A DNA stretch of 64,000 bases from positions 59,259,346 to 59,323,345 of the forward strand of contig OZ024902.1 in NCBI GenBank assembly GCA_964017125.1, in the 5' to 3' direction. Positions 1 through 10,508 of this stretch are shown here, in pieces. Source of the DNA: Flabesymbios commensalis (Eukaryota; Annelida; Polychaeta; Terebellida; Flabelligeridae). The first letter of the stretch is position 1. Each line of letters opens with the position of its first letter. The notes under the pieces were generated by a model. It ran no database searches. It was given only the letters and a program-made list of their open reading frames with translations, and was not told where the DNA came from. The position numbers and the translations under genes are program-made.

Positions 1-597
1 TTCTATTGCGAGTACAATGACGAGGGCTGTACAATAACTAGCTTGCAGCATTTGGGTCAGTTGCCCTTTGTTTTTTATTTCAATAGGCCTAAAAGTGGGG
101 TACTGGGATGATTGCTAGTAGTAGTACTTTTCGCCCCCATCCGGGGAGGGTCATTAGGGATCTGTTTCATCTGTTGGATGCTGTTACGGCATTGTACGGA
201 AGCACTAGTCTACAGCAATCATCCAAGGGCAGCTGCAGCCTCCTTGTATCTGGCTATAATCTTCGGGCGGATTGCCAGTGGCGTACCCTGGTTCCTCCGC
301 TCAACAGCGGAGCCAATGCAGCACCCGCATCAGTGCTGGCGCTGATGTAGGCTGTGGTAGCCTTAAATAACCGGCAATAGCGTGTTTGACATTAGGTCTC
401 TCACGTGGGATGAATGGAGTTACCCAGAGGGAGTGATCCTTCCTATTGTTACTCTGGGGACTATCCGACCCGAGGATAGCGGAGCTGCGCAAAATGCCAA
501 AGAGTTTCGTCATTAAATTGTACAGCGAAACTCAAGTCTCCGGCCGTCTGAGCATGTCTGGGGGTATATCCCCTAGACATGCCCAGAACCCCTTATC
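1..597. other. Anonymous non-coding DNA
   Basis: No gene, RNA or clear repeat is recognised here. Short open frames on both strands lack splice signals, domain motifs or biased composition and look like chance. Confidence 0.5.
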
Positions 598-785
598 GGG
601 CGAGCGAAGGAAAACGCTCTCAATAACCCACCATGCCCTATCGCCCCCACCCTCACATCATCATCTGTACATCATTCATCTCATCAATTGACTACAACGT
701 TTTTATCGTATTATAATGTCACTTAAAAGACCTTTTGTGCCGAAAAGTGACGTAAAGCAATGATTTACTACTACTACTACTAGGC
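598..785 (-). repeat. Dispersed repeat module X, reverse orientation
   Basis: Reverse-complement relative of 27300-27492 and 30116-30309. Shared landmarks, read on the minus strand, are a TAG-trinucleotide run, CACTTTTCGGCACAAA, a GATGAATGATGTACAGAT stretch and GTTTTCCTTCGCTCGCC. It is diverged by scattered substitutions, so it is an older copy than the pair near 27-30 kb. No coding potential is apparent. Confidence 0.75.
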
Positions 786-1448
786 CTAAAAGTCTGAAGA
801 ACAAACAAAAGACGGCAACCAGACATACTGGCACCTTAGAGTGCATCACCCAACCAGCTTTAGTGCTGGCTAACATTGGTCCATTGTCAACCACGTTGGC
901 TCAGAATTAGCTAAATATTGTTTCAACGTCTAGTGTTTGCTGGGTATAATGAAGGGAGATGTCACAGCATGTTTGTACTTTATGTGGGGCCACTGGCGAC
1001 GATGTTGGTCCAACATTAAAGCAACATAGGGTCAAAGTTTGTTCAATCAGCCACTCCCCAGAAATCACAATTGAATAAAAAGAATCATAATTCTGAGAGT
1101 CATGTAGTTTCGCAATTGGGGATGATTAGGCAGGCCTACAACCAAAGATCTAACATATTTTTTGCGGAAGAATTCTGTTCATTTGAACAGATAGTCTACA
1201 AAGACTCTACACAATTATGCTGACGGAATTCACGAAGTAATATAGACTACCATTAATATTATTATAATGCTGTGGCTTGCCGAGACAGTAAATTATGACG
1301 TCATAATTTTATTTATAATTTGTGTTCTATTGTGTTTTTAACTTGGTTCATTACACAAAATTTTGACCCAAAATCGTTAATTTCATACCAATATATCGGT
1401 ACTTCAGGATATATGACGTCACAAAAATACAGATATATCGGTACATCG
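786..1448. other. Non-coding DNA with a decayed palindromic MITE
   Basis: Around 923-1045 lie fragments of the CAGCAAACAC palindromic family (GTGTTTGCTGGGT, GTTGGTCCAACATTAAA). The rest is AT-rich and unrecognised; two TATATCGGTAC words near 1393 and 1434 hint at a small local duplication. Confidence 0.45.
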
Positions 1449-1725
1449 GGTCCAAAGGGTTAAATGTCAAAATTCGCGGGACAAGGGTCCCCCAGAATGC
1501 AATAGTGCCCTTGGGTAGGCCAATGCCCTACTCCATAATAATACTAAATATGCTTATCATACCCAACTAAAAGCCTCATTTAGAGCAAGTTCTCAAATCT
1601 CAGCAAGTTCATATATACTTGAGCGACATCTATGAGTTAAAAATTCAAAGCCCTTAGCCCTGGCCCCTACTTGGTCGTTTGCTTGCAAACAAACTGACTG
1701 TATTACTGCGGGGATTTGGAAACGG
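1449..1725 (+). repeat. Dispersed repeat module Y
   Basis: Direct relative of 26998-27260 and 29815-30076. Shared landmarks include GGGTCCCCCAGAATGCAATA, CATAATAATACTAAA, GAGCGACATCTATGAGT and CTTAGCCCT. Copies differ by substitutions and small indels. In both loci it lies within about 1 kb of module X, so the two may belong to one larger element. Confidence 0.75.
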
Positions 1726-1748
1726 CCTTACCCCAAGCTTGTATGACA

Positions 1749-1863
1749 CCCAGTAAACACAAAACATTTGTATGACTTTGTGCAATGTTGGACCAACGTC
1801 GAAGGGCGAAGACGTTGGGCCGACGTTGTATAAATGTTATACAAATGTTTTGTGTTTGCTGGG
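1749..1863. repeat. Palindromic MITE (CCCAGYAAACACA family)
   Basis: A 115-bp fold-back begins CCCAGTAAACACAAAACA and ends TGTTTTGTGTTTGCTGGG, with inner arms ATTTGTATGACTT / TTATACAAAT. The centre is CGTCGAAGGGCGAAGACG. It is the ACATTTGTAT subtype, also seen at 47713-47822. There is no coding capacity; it is probably a non-autonomous DNA transposon. Confidence 0.75.
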
Positions 1864-1978
1864 CAGGAGGACTTTCTCTCAAACATTGTACATTTATCCA
1901 TTGTTGGTTCAATGTTGGGCCAGCGTCGCAGACGTTCGCCTAACATTAAAACAGCATTGGATCAATGTCTCGTTTGAG
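1864..1978. repeat. Diverged palindromic MITE
   Basis: It carries the family centre GGGCCAGCGTCGCAGACG flanked by GTTGGTTCAATGTT and CTAACATTAAAACAGCATTGG, ending with AATGTCTCGTTTGAG. It directly abuts the 1749-1863 copy, so two family members sit head to tail. Confidence 0.6.
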
Positions 1979-4688
1979 TAGTATATTGTAATCAGTTCAG
2001 TGGCTATATTAATGCCGTCAATCTGTAATCAATTGGCTACTGTTGATCTACACTTGACCGTCCCAGGCATGCGCATTTTGCAGTTGGATAATTCTTTAAT
2101 ACATAGTATCTACTGTCCACAGGAGCCATTTAATAACATTAATTACAAAGGCCATTGACACTACATCTAATAGCTATCAACCTTTATGCTGCTGGAGGGG
2201 AGACATCTCCAGTTTTTTGTCCACAAAAAACTAGACCCTTCTAGTTGTAATTAGTAATGCTAGTGTAGTACAGTACAGTCAGTACAGAGCATTTCACAGT
2301 CTGTGTGGTTACTCCATATTGACCGTGGGGGTGGGGCTGAGCTGCGGGGTCTATTGTGGACTCATGTTTAAATTTTATGCAAGATGATTCTACTCAGCAC
2401 GTAGTCTATTACCTGGAACACCTTATGGTCAATTACACCTTTTTCATATCAGACGTCACTCGGAGATGGTGGTACGCAAAGGAAAATGTCAACTTGAGAC
2501 CGACGTTGGACTTGAACTTGGAAGATTAAATATGCTGGTATCCCGCCTGGACACCTAGCATACAGAAGATATTGAGCCAAATGTTGCTCCAGCTTTTTAG
2601 ATGGTTGGCCATCATATAATTGATTCAACATCTGTGGTAATCAAGCCTCTCTCATCAAATAAACTCGTCTCTAACCGTCTCCCCACTCTATAAATGAAAA
2701 ACGTGCCTCTACCAGCACTGCTGGTTTAATGTTGGTCTGAAGTCTATGACGCTGGATCAATATTAAGCCACCATGGAATAAACGTCTAGTATTTACTCGT
2801 GTTAAAAAAGATATTGAAGAATCAAACGAAAAAAAAACACAAAACGTTTAGCCAGTGCTGGTGAAAATTTATGTTGGACCAGCGTCGCTGCCCGGGGTCG
2901 CAGCATTGGGTAGATGTTTCGTTTTTGTATCATTAAACATGTTAAATGTACAGACATTACTGTTTCCATGAGCTCATTGACATAACGTCATCGTTGTTGT
3001 ATATCAAACTATAATATTTAAGGATAACGACTTTACTCAATCAGATGATCATAGCTATAACCTGATAACAGCTCTTCTTTATCATCATCCAGTAACTATC
3101 ATGTAACCTTTAAAATGTTATTAACAATGTCCATTTAACTGTTATCGCTTTTTCTGGTGACACCAAAACCAAGTTTATAGGTGAAATAGTTTTTGAGTTA
3201 AATGCAATTTTGTTGACTTACTCTGTAAAATCAACAGGCCGGAGTTATACATTTCTTGTTGTGCATTTCTGTCATTATTTGTGTTCAAACCCGTTGAACT
3301 TTTGCTAAATCAGTCAGTAAGTACTATAGAGTCTCTTGGGGCATGTGGCGTGGAACTGCCTTAAAAGTCAAGCGTCATATTCACCTTTCTCACTAACATC
3401 AATTAGGCCTGACAGTTGGGCATACTCTGTATTGAATCCTGCAGGACGGCAGTAGTTGTTCTGCAGCAGGATTATCCTCATCTTAATGTAGGCTATGGAC
3501 GATGGCTGACGTCTTATAGAAGTCACATTCAGTGAATTGATACAAATGCTCGGAGTCGGATCTCGCTGAAAACTGTTCGTGTTAGAACGTTTCAATTTCA
3601 AATTGCTTGCCGTCATAAATATTTTTTCCACAACTGCCTATTTCCATGTGAACGTCCTATCCCAAGTTCCATGGATACAAATATTGCAAAGAACTGGGAA
3701 TCATTACCTACGGCGTATAACTCTTCGATGTGTGGAGCTCTACGTACATGAATGAATGGCACAGAGTACTTGATTTACCGTAGTGCATTAACTGGCCAGC
3801 CACCAGAAAACATGAGTATTTCACGTCAGAACTGGCGGGACACATTTCAACTAGCTCGCCATATTTTACCACAATTCCCTGATTACCGGCTTAATGTCTG
3901 CCAACGTTTGAAATGCTACTCCAATATTGAGCCAGTGTCCGTCCCACAGACAGAGAAGGCTGGGATGAGTTGGCAAAATCTGTAGTAGCACTCCAACCAT
4001 CCAGCAGGCTATCTATTTACATGCAAAGTAATATTTCGACCCAGCTCATACTAGGCCTATATGTTCTTAAATTGGGTCTGTGTGAAAAGTTTGTTTTAAC
4101 ATAATTATTCATTGTACCCCCAACATATGTGTATGTTGATTTGTGTGCATCTTCCCACGCAAGGCTCCTTACACCCGAGGTCGCAGACCGGGGTTTAGTA
4201 GCCGCAACCCATTGCGGGAAATGTCAGACAAGGAAGTGCAAATGGTATGTTTAGCAGGGCCTACATGTAATACGGATCAGTGGAATTCTCAGTGGTAGAA
4301 CTCTGCAGCAATTAAGACGCCAACAAAACAATGCATCCTTCACACCTAAAACTACACAAGTGTTGTCCATGTGTGGATAGCATAGGCAAATGATATACGC
4401 ATCGCAAAATGGGTAGGTCTAGCCCTACATTATGTACATCTGTTTCAAGCACAGCAGCAAAAGGATGCTTTATTTTGTTTTTGAACCTTGACAAATTGTT
4501 AGTGTTCACCAGAACAAAAATTTGAATTTATTGAACGAGTACACAACTTTCTGAAAAATCTCTAACAACTTTTATTGCAAGTAAGTACCCAGCAAACATG
4601 AAATTTTATACATATGGTGGTTCGGTACAATGGTGGGCAATCGTCTGCGATACTGACTGAACATTGAACCAACACAACATAGCCACTC
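1979..4688. other. Anonymous DNA with MITE fragments
   Basis: No gene is recognised. Decayed pieces of the CAGCAAACAC family occur near 2708-2800 and 2850-2935 (GTTGGACCAGCGTCGC). Open frames near 3368-3631 (minus) and 3752-3985 (plus) have no recognisable domain or splice context, and I do not annotate them as genes. Confidence 0.4.
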
Positions 4689-4793
4689 CCCAGCAAGCAC
4701 GACACGTTGAAACAATGATGTTTTAATGTTGGCCCAGCGTCTGCGACGCTGTACCAACATCAAAAACATCATTGTTTCAACGTGTTTGCTGGG
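4689..4793. repeat. Palindromic MITE, nearly intact 105-bp fold-back
   Basis: Termini are CCCAGCAAGCACGACACG and CGTGTTTGCTGGG. The arms run through TTGAAACAATGATGTTTT and its complement to the centre GCGTCTGCGACGC. Almost every base of one arm is paired by the other. This is the best-preserved copy of the family in the window. Confidence 0.85.
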
Positions 4794-4933
4794 ATAGTGC
4801 TTACTGCACATGGACATATATACATGATATAGTGGACGCGCACGTGGGTACGGGAGTGTGGCCTTCACAGGTACATGATGAAAGGTTCGCACCTGACGCA
4901 TCAGTCTGGCTTCATCTCAGTCAGACAGATACA

Positions 4934-5040
4934 CCAGCACACGCGAGACGCTAACCCAGTGCTGTTTTAATGTTGGGCCAGCGTCGCAGACGCTGGGCCA
5001 ACGTTAAAACAGCACCGAGTTAGCGTCTCGTGTTTCCGGG
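4934..5040. repeat. Palindromic MITE, nearly intact 107-bp fold-back
   Basis: The arms are CCAGCACACGCGAGACGCTA / TAGCGTCTCGTGTTTCCGGG with inner GTGCTGTTTTAATGTTGG and its complement. The centre is CCAGCGTCGCAGACGCTGG. Outer-arm sequence differs from 4689-4793 while the centre is kept, as expected for arms copied from each other. Confidence 0.85.
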
Positions 5041-5773
5041 CATCGCCTGCATGGCTGATAACCAACATATCCCTCATCTGGTCCAGGCAGAATTCATTGA
5101 GAAACCAGTCGTCTGGAACACTTCAGTCGGGCTTCAGACCAGAATAGTACAAATCAGAAAACTTGATGCTAAAAATCAGTTGTAACATGCTTCAGTTCGA
5201 TGGTAGTGACCTTTCTCTATATTACCCAGGATAGCTTATTGGTCGGTAGTGACCTTTCTCTTTTCACCCAGGATAGCGTATTGGTCTACAGTGCAGCTAT
5301 ATGGTAGGAATAGATAAATGTAGGCCTACATTTAAACTAACATATAAGTAATAAGGTGATTATATCTGGAATAATATGTTAACTGCGCTTAATATCAACC
5401 CGGTTTGGTATTTATAGCATATTTATTTGAAGAGGATTACGAAAAGCTAATCGAGTGATTGCCTGGTGCAAAATAAACTCGTGCAAAACAATTATAGGAA
5501 TACACTGCAATAATAACAAACAAATGCCCATAATAACATATTTTGTTTAAATGATATGCTGCGTTTGTTTACCAGTGCGAGCGACGATGAGTAGCAATAG
5601 GTAGTAGAGTAAATTTAATGATTCAGTGGTGAAAAAGACATTGGTTAGGTCTGGATATTACCTGGGTTACTACGTGCACCCCTACACATCTTCCCCACAT
5701 CAACTTTCTTTGAGCCTTGGTATGTCCTAAACACGAACTGAGATTGTAACAATAAAAAAAATTGGGACGAACG
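5041..5773. other. Anonymous non-coding DNA
   Basis: No gene is seen. A short direct duplication (GGTAGTGACCTTTCTCT...ACCCAGGATAGC) occurs near 5202-5237 and 5246-5279. Confidence 0.4.
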
Positions 5774-7111
5774 TTTGACCGCTTATATGGGGGTACCTCC
5801 AAACCTGATCGAGTATAGTAGGGTTACGTAAACGTATGTAATTGCTGTTCTGGTTAACCAATCCATACATGCGATATACCATATAACAGATGAGTAAATG
5901 TTTGTTCTAACGATATACAATGTATCACATACTGCAGTAGAGTAAATAGTAATCTCTCCGCATACGCTGAAGCACAATTAATATTATAAAATAATCAAAA
6001 TGAAAAAAAACTAGTCAACATGGTCAAAGGAAACGACATAATAAAATGTAATTATTGGACATAGCCATATCTGGCCTCTGTTTTCTAATGTATGTGTATG
6101 CTTAAAAATTAGTGTTGTTTATGTATATAAATGTCATATATTGTTTTTAATGGAAGAATACTGCAGCCTTTCATGAAAATTTGTGTATATAGCCTGGGCT
6201 TAAATCTAAGACATTAAACTTTGCTATAACATTCCAGATTTGTTGACCGTCACCTTCAAATCAGTAAACCAGAAAATGGCCTCCAAAATGTACAGAAAAC
6301 CCTGTATTTTCTATGGTTTAACGTACCCGGTATGACTGGGCCGCCTAACTCATTTACTGTTCGAGGGTAGGTTTAACGCACATTAAAGCACAATTTATGG
6401 TTTCTGCAAGATTTTTATTCGATTTTTTCCTAGTATATTTATTTATTTACTGTTACTATAAGTATACCGCTACAATATGACTTTTTTTGTAATAACTTAG
6501 TGGACCAGGAATAAACGTTACTGACGAGTATTTTTTTAAAGAAAAAAGGCCAAATGACCGCGATATTCAGCTTCATATGAAGAAAATGGTTATCAAAATG
6601 TAAATGACACCTCTTTTTTTAGTTTGTCGGCCGGGAATGCTTAATTCGTGGTTTTTGTATGACTTGGGTTCTGAAACACACATTTCTAATGTTCATCGTC
6701 TGCCCTATATTTTATCGTTATTATACTGTTATATCCAAGTTGGTCGTCATTTTACTTTTTTACAATTAACATTATGATGTCATTCTAATAGGTCAAATAT
6801 AGATATGGCAGATAATAATATAGCCGATATATTTCACTAAGTTGTTTCCATTGACCATGTTGACTAGTTTGTTTTGTTGTTGATTTCGCTTATTTTGTAA
6901 TAAAATTATGTTTCAATTAATCTAGAGAGATTACCATTTTCAACACTGTATACCATGCGATATATACCCATTAGAACGGTAAATTAATTATCTTTTATAT
7001 GATATATTTCATATGTGGATTGGTAAATAAGAACAGCAACGACAGACGTTTACGTGACCCTACCCCCTAATTCTAGACAGGTTTGGGGGTACCCCTATAT
7101 AAGCAGTCAAA
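5774..7111. mobile_element. Foldback-type DNA element with long inverted repeats
   Basis: Two arms of roughly 270 bp face each other. The left starts TTTGACCGCTTATATGGGGG near 5774 and the right ends CTATATAAGCAGTCAAAA near 7111. Inner landmarks also pair: CTAGTCAACATGGTCAAAG at about 6012 with its complement near 6855, and the GTTTACGT and GAACAGCAA blocks. The core of about 800 bp has no transposase frame. This is a non-autonomous element of unknown superfamily; the arms differ enough to suggest an old insertion. Exact ends and target-site duplication could not be fixed. Confidence 0.7.
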
Positions 7112-7152
7112 ATATAAAATTCGTCGCTACTGTTACATGTCGTTTCATTTTC

Positions 7153-7215
7153 AGCCCGCCTTTTAATTTAAAAAGGTGGGCTCTTACAATTGAAATTCGG
7201 CGTCGTCAGCGTTAT
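7153..7215 (+). repeat. Truncated end of AGCCCGCC array element (family P)
   Basis: Starts AGCCCGCCTTTTAATTT, then AAAGGTGGGCT forming the hairpin, then TTACAATTGAAATTCGGCG. It matches the left ends of the full elements at 45911 and 49161, but the 160-bp tandem core is absent, so only the hairpin end survives. Confidence 0.75.
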
Positions 7216-8172
7216 TCACATGCTATAATCGTTAGTAAGTTTCAGAGGCGAAACATCCCTTTTGCAGGATAAACGTCCGCCTCCGAGTCCAAGAACACGG
7301 AGCGACGTATTAAAACCGATATTTTCAGCAAATGAGCAGATATTTATGTTTCATTTTACATTTATCCAACTGTGAACAAACATTGCAATTTAAAAAGCCT
7401 AATGCATGTCCCTCGTGCAGTTGTCTGATAGCTGTGAACTCGACATAAGCAGTGACAACACGCTGTTTTTAATTTAAACATGGAAAATCGGTGATAGTTT
7501 GAGTATACTACCTATTATATTTCCCTTTTGTATGCTCATATTATTCAATAGAATTGCCCAGATACAATTATTACAAAGATACAACATCAGTAAATATTTA
7601 CAATCTTAGGAATCTGTTGAAAATAATCGTTTAATATCAGAATTCAATAAAATAAAGATATCCACAGTGAAATATTTTGACAACTCCTCCTCCCAGTTTA
7701 TGGCAACGCCTCCTCTCGCTACATGTGTACACGATGTTGATTTGGGAATACTTTAATATACTCAATTACACAACTACACTGCTAATAATACTTACATTAT
7801 TTATAACCTGATATACTAATGTATATTTAAACATTTAAATATGAAACAACTTTTATAAAACTGAGCCTTGTAGACATAATGTAAATCCTAGATCTCCCAA
7901 TTTTCACCAGAATAAATATATTATTTGTGCCTACTTGAAACGCATATTTTCTCATTACAATATGGCTGATGCTGATGAGCGGTGGGGCAGCCAGATATCA
8001 TATATACATATATTTCTACATTTGAGAATTCACCAACCACCTTAACGCACAGCGTGAATCTTTCTTCAAATATTACACACGACCACACATATCATTCTAC
8101 AAAATAAGAAGCAAGGATCCATTCCAAGACCAATAACATCAAAGTACAAACAGATGAAACAGAGACAAATAA
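7216..8172. other. AT-rich non-coding DNA
   Basis: Nothing recognisable: no splice-flanked coding frame, no RNA gene and no long repeat. Confidence 0.4.
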
Positions 8173-8433
8173 CAGAACAAATATGCAATGTGTAAGATAC
8201 ATACAAATTGTGAAGTACTGGCTTAAGATTATGATGATCATGCCAATTCAGTGTTATGTTAGCGATGTGGGGGAATTTCATGGAAGAAAAACTGTTGAAC
8301 GTGTTCACTACAATTTTCTAAGCGAATTTTGCAATAAAATCAAACACAACTATTGTAAGCTATGAGCTAGGCAGAACAAATATGCAATGTGTAAGATACA
8401 TACAAATTGTGAAGTACTGGCTTAAGATTATGA
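8173..8433 (+). repeat. 62-bp direct duplication, 199 bp apart
   Basis: The block beginning CAGAACAAATATGCAATGTG and ending TTAAGATTATGA occurs at 8173 and again at 8372 with no difference I can see. It suggests a recent local duplication or replication slippage. Confidence 0.85.
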
Positions 8434-9238
8434 AATGGAATATTACTATACAATACCGAATATGCATACATTTATAGAGCTCAGATAGAATAACAATACT
8501 AAAAACTGCATGCAACCTGACACATTTTGTATTAAAATGTATCAATTACGGCTTTCTCAACTTAGAATACTCATCTTTGCTTGAACTGTTTCAAATGCGT
8601 TTTGTGACAATGTTTAGTACTGTTCTGTGTTTGCACAAGGGCCACATGACTATTGCTTAATAAATTACTTATAAGCAATTTAAAAAACAAACTTTCAAGG
8701 GATATACTTTGTAGACATACCCCAGTTGCTTTATACATACGGCCATATTATACTCCAATAATATCAACCGACCAACACGACGCTGTTTTCATGATTGAAA
8801 GGAAAATATGTTTTCACATTTGTTAAGACGCAAATAAGAATATGACCTTAACTCTTCCTTTACCAATTTCGCATTTACGCCAAAACTACCTTCCTTTACC
8901 AAATTCGCATTTATGCGAAATCCACATGTGTACACTCATTATTTGCAAAGGAGATATTTCATTACATGCGTGGTTGAAAATCGCCAACCAGAATGGTCAG
9001 TGACATGGACGCAATGTTATCTTGCATTGTTAGTTTGTGCGCATGCGCATAGCTGTATCCAGAGGCTACTTTAGGGGTTCTCCTTAAAAAATAAGTCGGT
9101 TTCTGGGGATAGTTTTATCAGGGGGAGTCGGTAGAGGAAGAGCTAAGCTAAATTTTTTGGTTTGTAAGTGATAGAATGTGAATCAAATGCGCATCAAATA
9201 ACAGACATTTTTGTAACAAACAAGCCGTTGAGTCGATT
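8434..9238. other. Non-coding DNA
   Basis: No gene is recognised. A short near-repeat (CCTTTACCAAWTTCGCATTTA, twice near 8858-8915) is the only local structure noticed. Confidence 0.4.
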
Positions 9239-9294
9239 TTGTTTTAATGTTGGACCGGCACCGCAGACGGTGTGCAGCATTAAAACAACACTGG
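9239..9294. repeat. Core of palindromic MITE
   Basis: Only the inner part of the CAGCAAACAC family remains: TTGTTTTAATGTTGGACC, the centre CACCGCAGACGGTG, then GCATTAAAACAACACTGG. Outer arms are not recognisable. Confidence 0.6.
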
Positions 9295-9802
9295 CTAATA
9301 TATCACATCTATTGAGAGTCCCACGTGTCATACACCACCATAAAGGATAAACACTCCCAGTAGGGTCTGTAACAGCGAGAGTGAAATCTTTATGATCCTA
9401 GTGACAAAGTCCTGATGACTGTAACGCAAACTTGGTGATAGGCTACGCAAACTTGATGATCCTGTACTACAGAATGAAGAGCAAGTTAAGATTTGTCTGT
9501 TTTTTTTACACGAAGAACAGTCTCTAATCATCATCAAACTAACACAATCTCATGCATCAATGTATGTTGCCATGTCAACGAATATTTCACAACCCTGTGA
9601 TTGCTATACACTCCCGTTTAGGCTGTGGTGTAAGCATCCTAGTAAGTTGTGATTGTTGGTCGGCACACAGCAGAGATCTCCGATTGCTATCGATATAGCG
9701 GTAGGCTATAAGTATAAGACTAAATATATGTAATAATCTTTGTTGTGTGATGTGTTAAAGCTGAAAAAATGCGATTACAGTTATATTTTTCAATAAAAGT
9801 GT

Positions 9803-9955
9803 GTAACACAAACTTGACGATAGTAATGTAATGAGTAACAAAGTCTTCATGATAGTGTAACAAAGTCTTGTCAAAATTGTAACCAAGTCTAGATGATAAA
9901 GTAACAAAGTATTGATGATAGTGTAGCAAAGTCTTGATGATAATGTAACGAGGTC
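9803..9955 (+). repeat. Minisatellite, 22-24-bp unit
   Basis: About six imperfect units resembling GTAACAAAGTCTTGATGATA. A related, older stretch lies at 9395-9470. The unit has no evident coding role. Confidence 0.75.
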
Positions 9956-10004
9956 TGTTTTATTATCGCAGATATGGAATTATCCTGTGCATTTGTTGGA
10001 TGAA

Positions 10005-10508
10005 ACTCCGCCCGTGTCCCCTACAAGTCAAGTCAGGATCCAATAGGCTCCCGCCAGGGTCCCGTATGGGGGGGGGGGGCGGGCGGTTACCCTGCGTGCT
10101 GTCCCACAAAAATTGTCCCCGTGTCCCTGGCGGATCCCGACAGGGGCTCGACGGGGCCCCTGTCGGGATCCGCCAGGGATACGGGGACAATTTTACGGGC
10201 GTGATCCAATTTTTCACCCCGCGCAGGCCCCGGGTTACTTTTAATTATAACTTGAAAGTAACCCGGGCCCCGGCGCGAAATAAACCACGGATCAAGCCCG
10301 TAAACTGCCCGGCAGGGGCTCGGCGGGGCCCCTGCTGGGATCCGCCAGGGACACGGGGACACATTTTGAAGGAAAGCCCGCTCGCCCCCCCCCCCTGCGG
10401 TACCCGGGGGGGGGGGAGCCTGTGGGGTCCTGACTCGGCTTGTATAGGGACCCGGGCGGAGTCCCGCCGGTGCCCTTACGATGCCCGAACGGTTCCCGGT
10501 CGGGACCC
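10005..10508. repeat. GC-rich nested fold-back element
   Basis: An abrupt GC-rich island in AT-rich DNA. The outer arms pair: ACTCCGCCCGTGTCCC near 10005 with the complement of GGGACCCGGGCGGAGT ending near 10462. Inside are two further palindromes. One, near 10095-10192, is centred on CAGGGGCTCGACGGGGCCCCTG. The other, near 10216-10275, is centred on TTTTAATTATAACTTGAAA with GTTACT/AGTAAC and CCCGGG arms. Part of the first module (GGGGCTCGGCGGGGCCCC, then GGATCCGCCAGGGACACG) recurs near 10314. The long open frames here are a by-product of composition. Confidence 0.8.

Noticed and set aside
4572-4901. 109-codon minus-strand frame
   Set aside because: It reads across a palindromic MITE, so most of it is transposon sequence.
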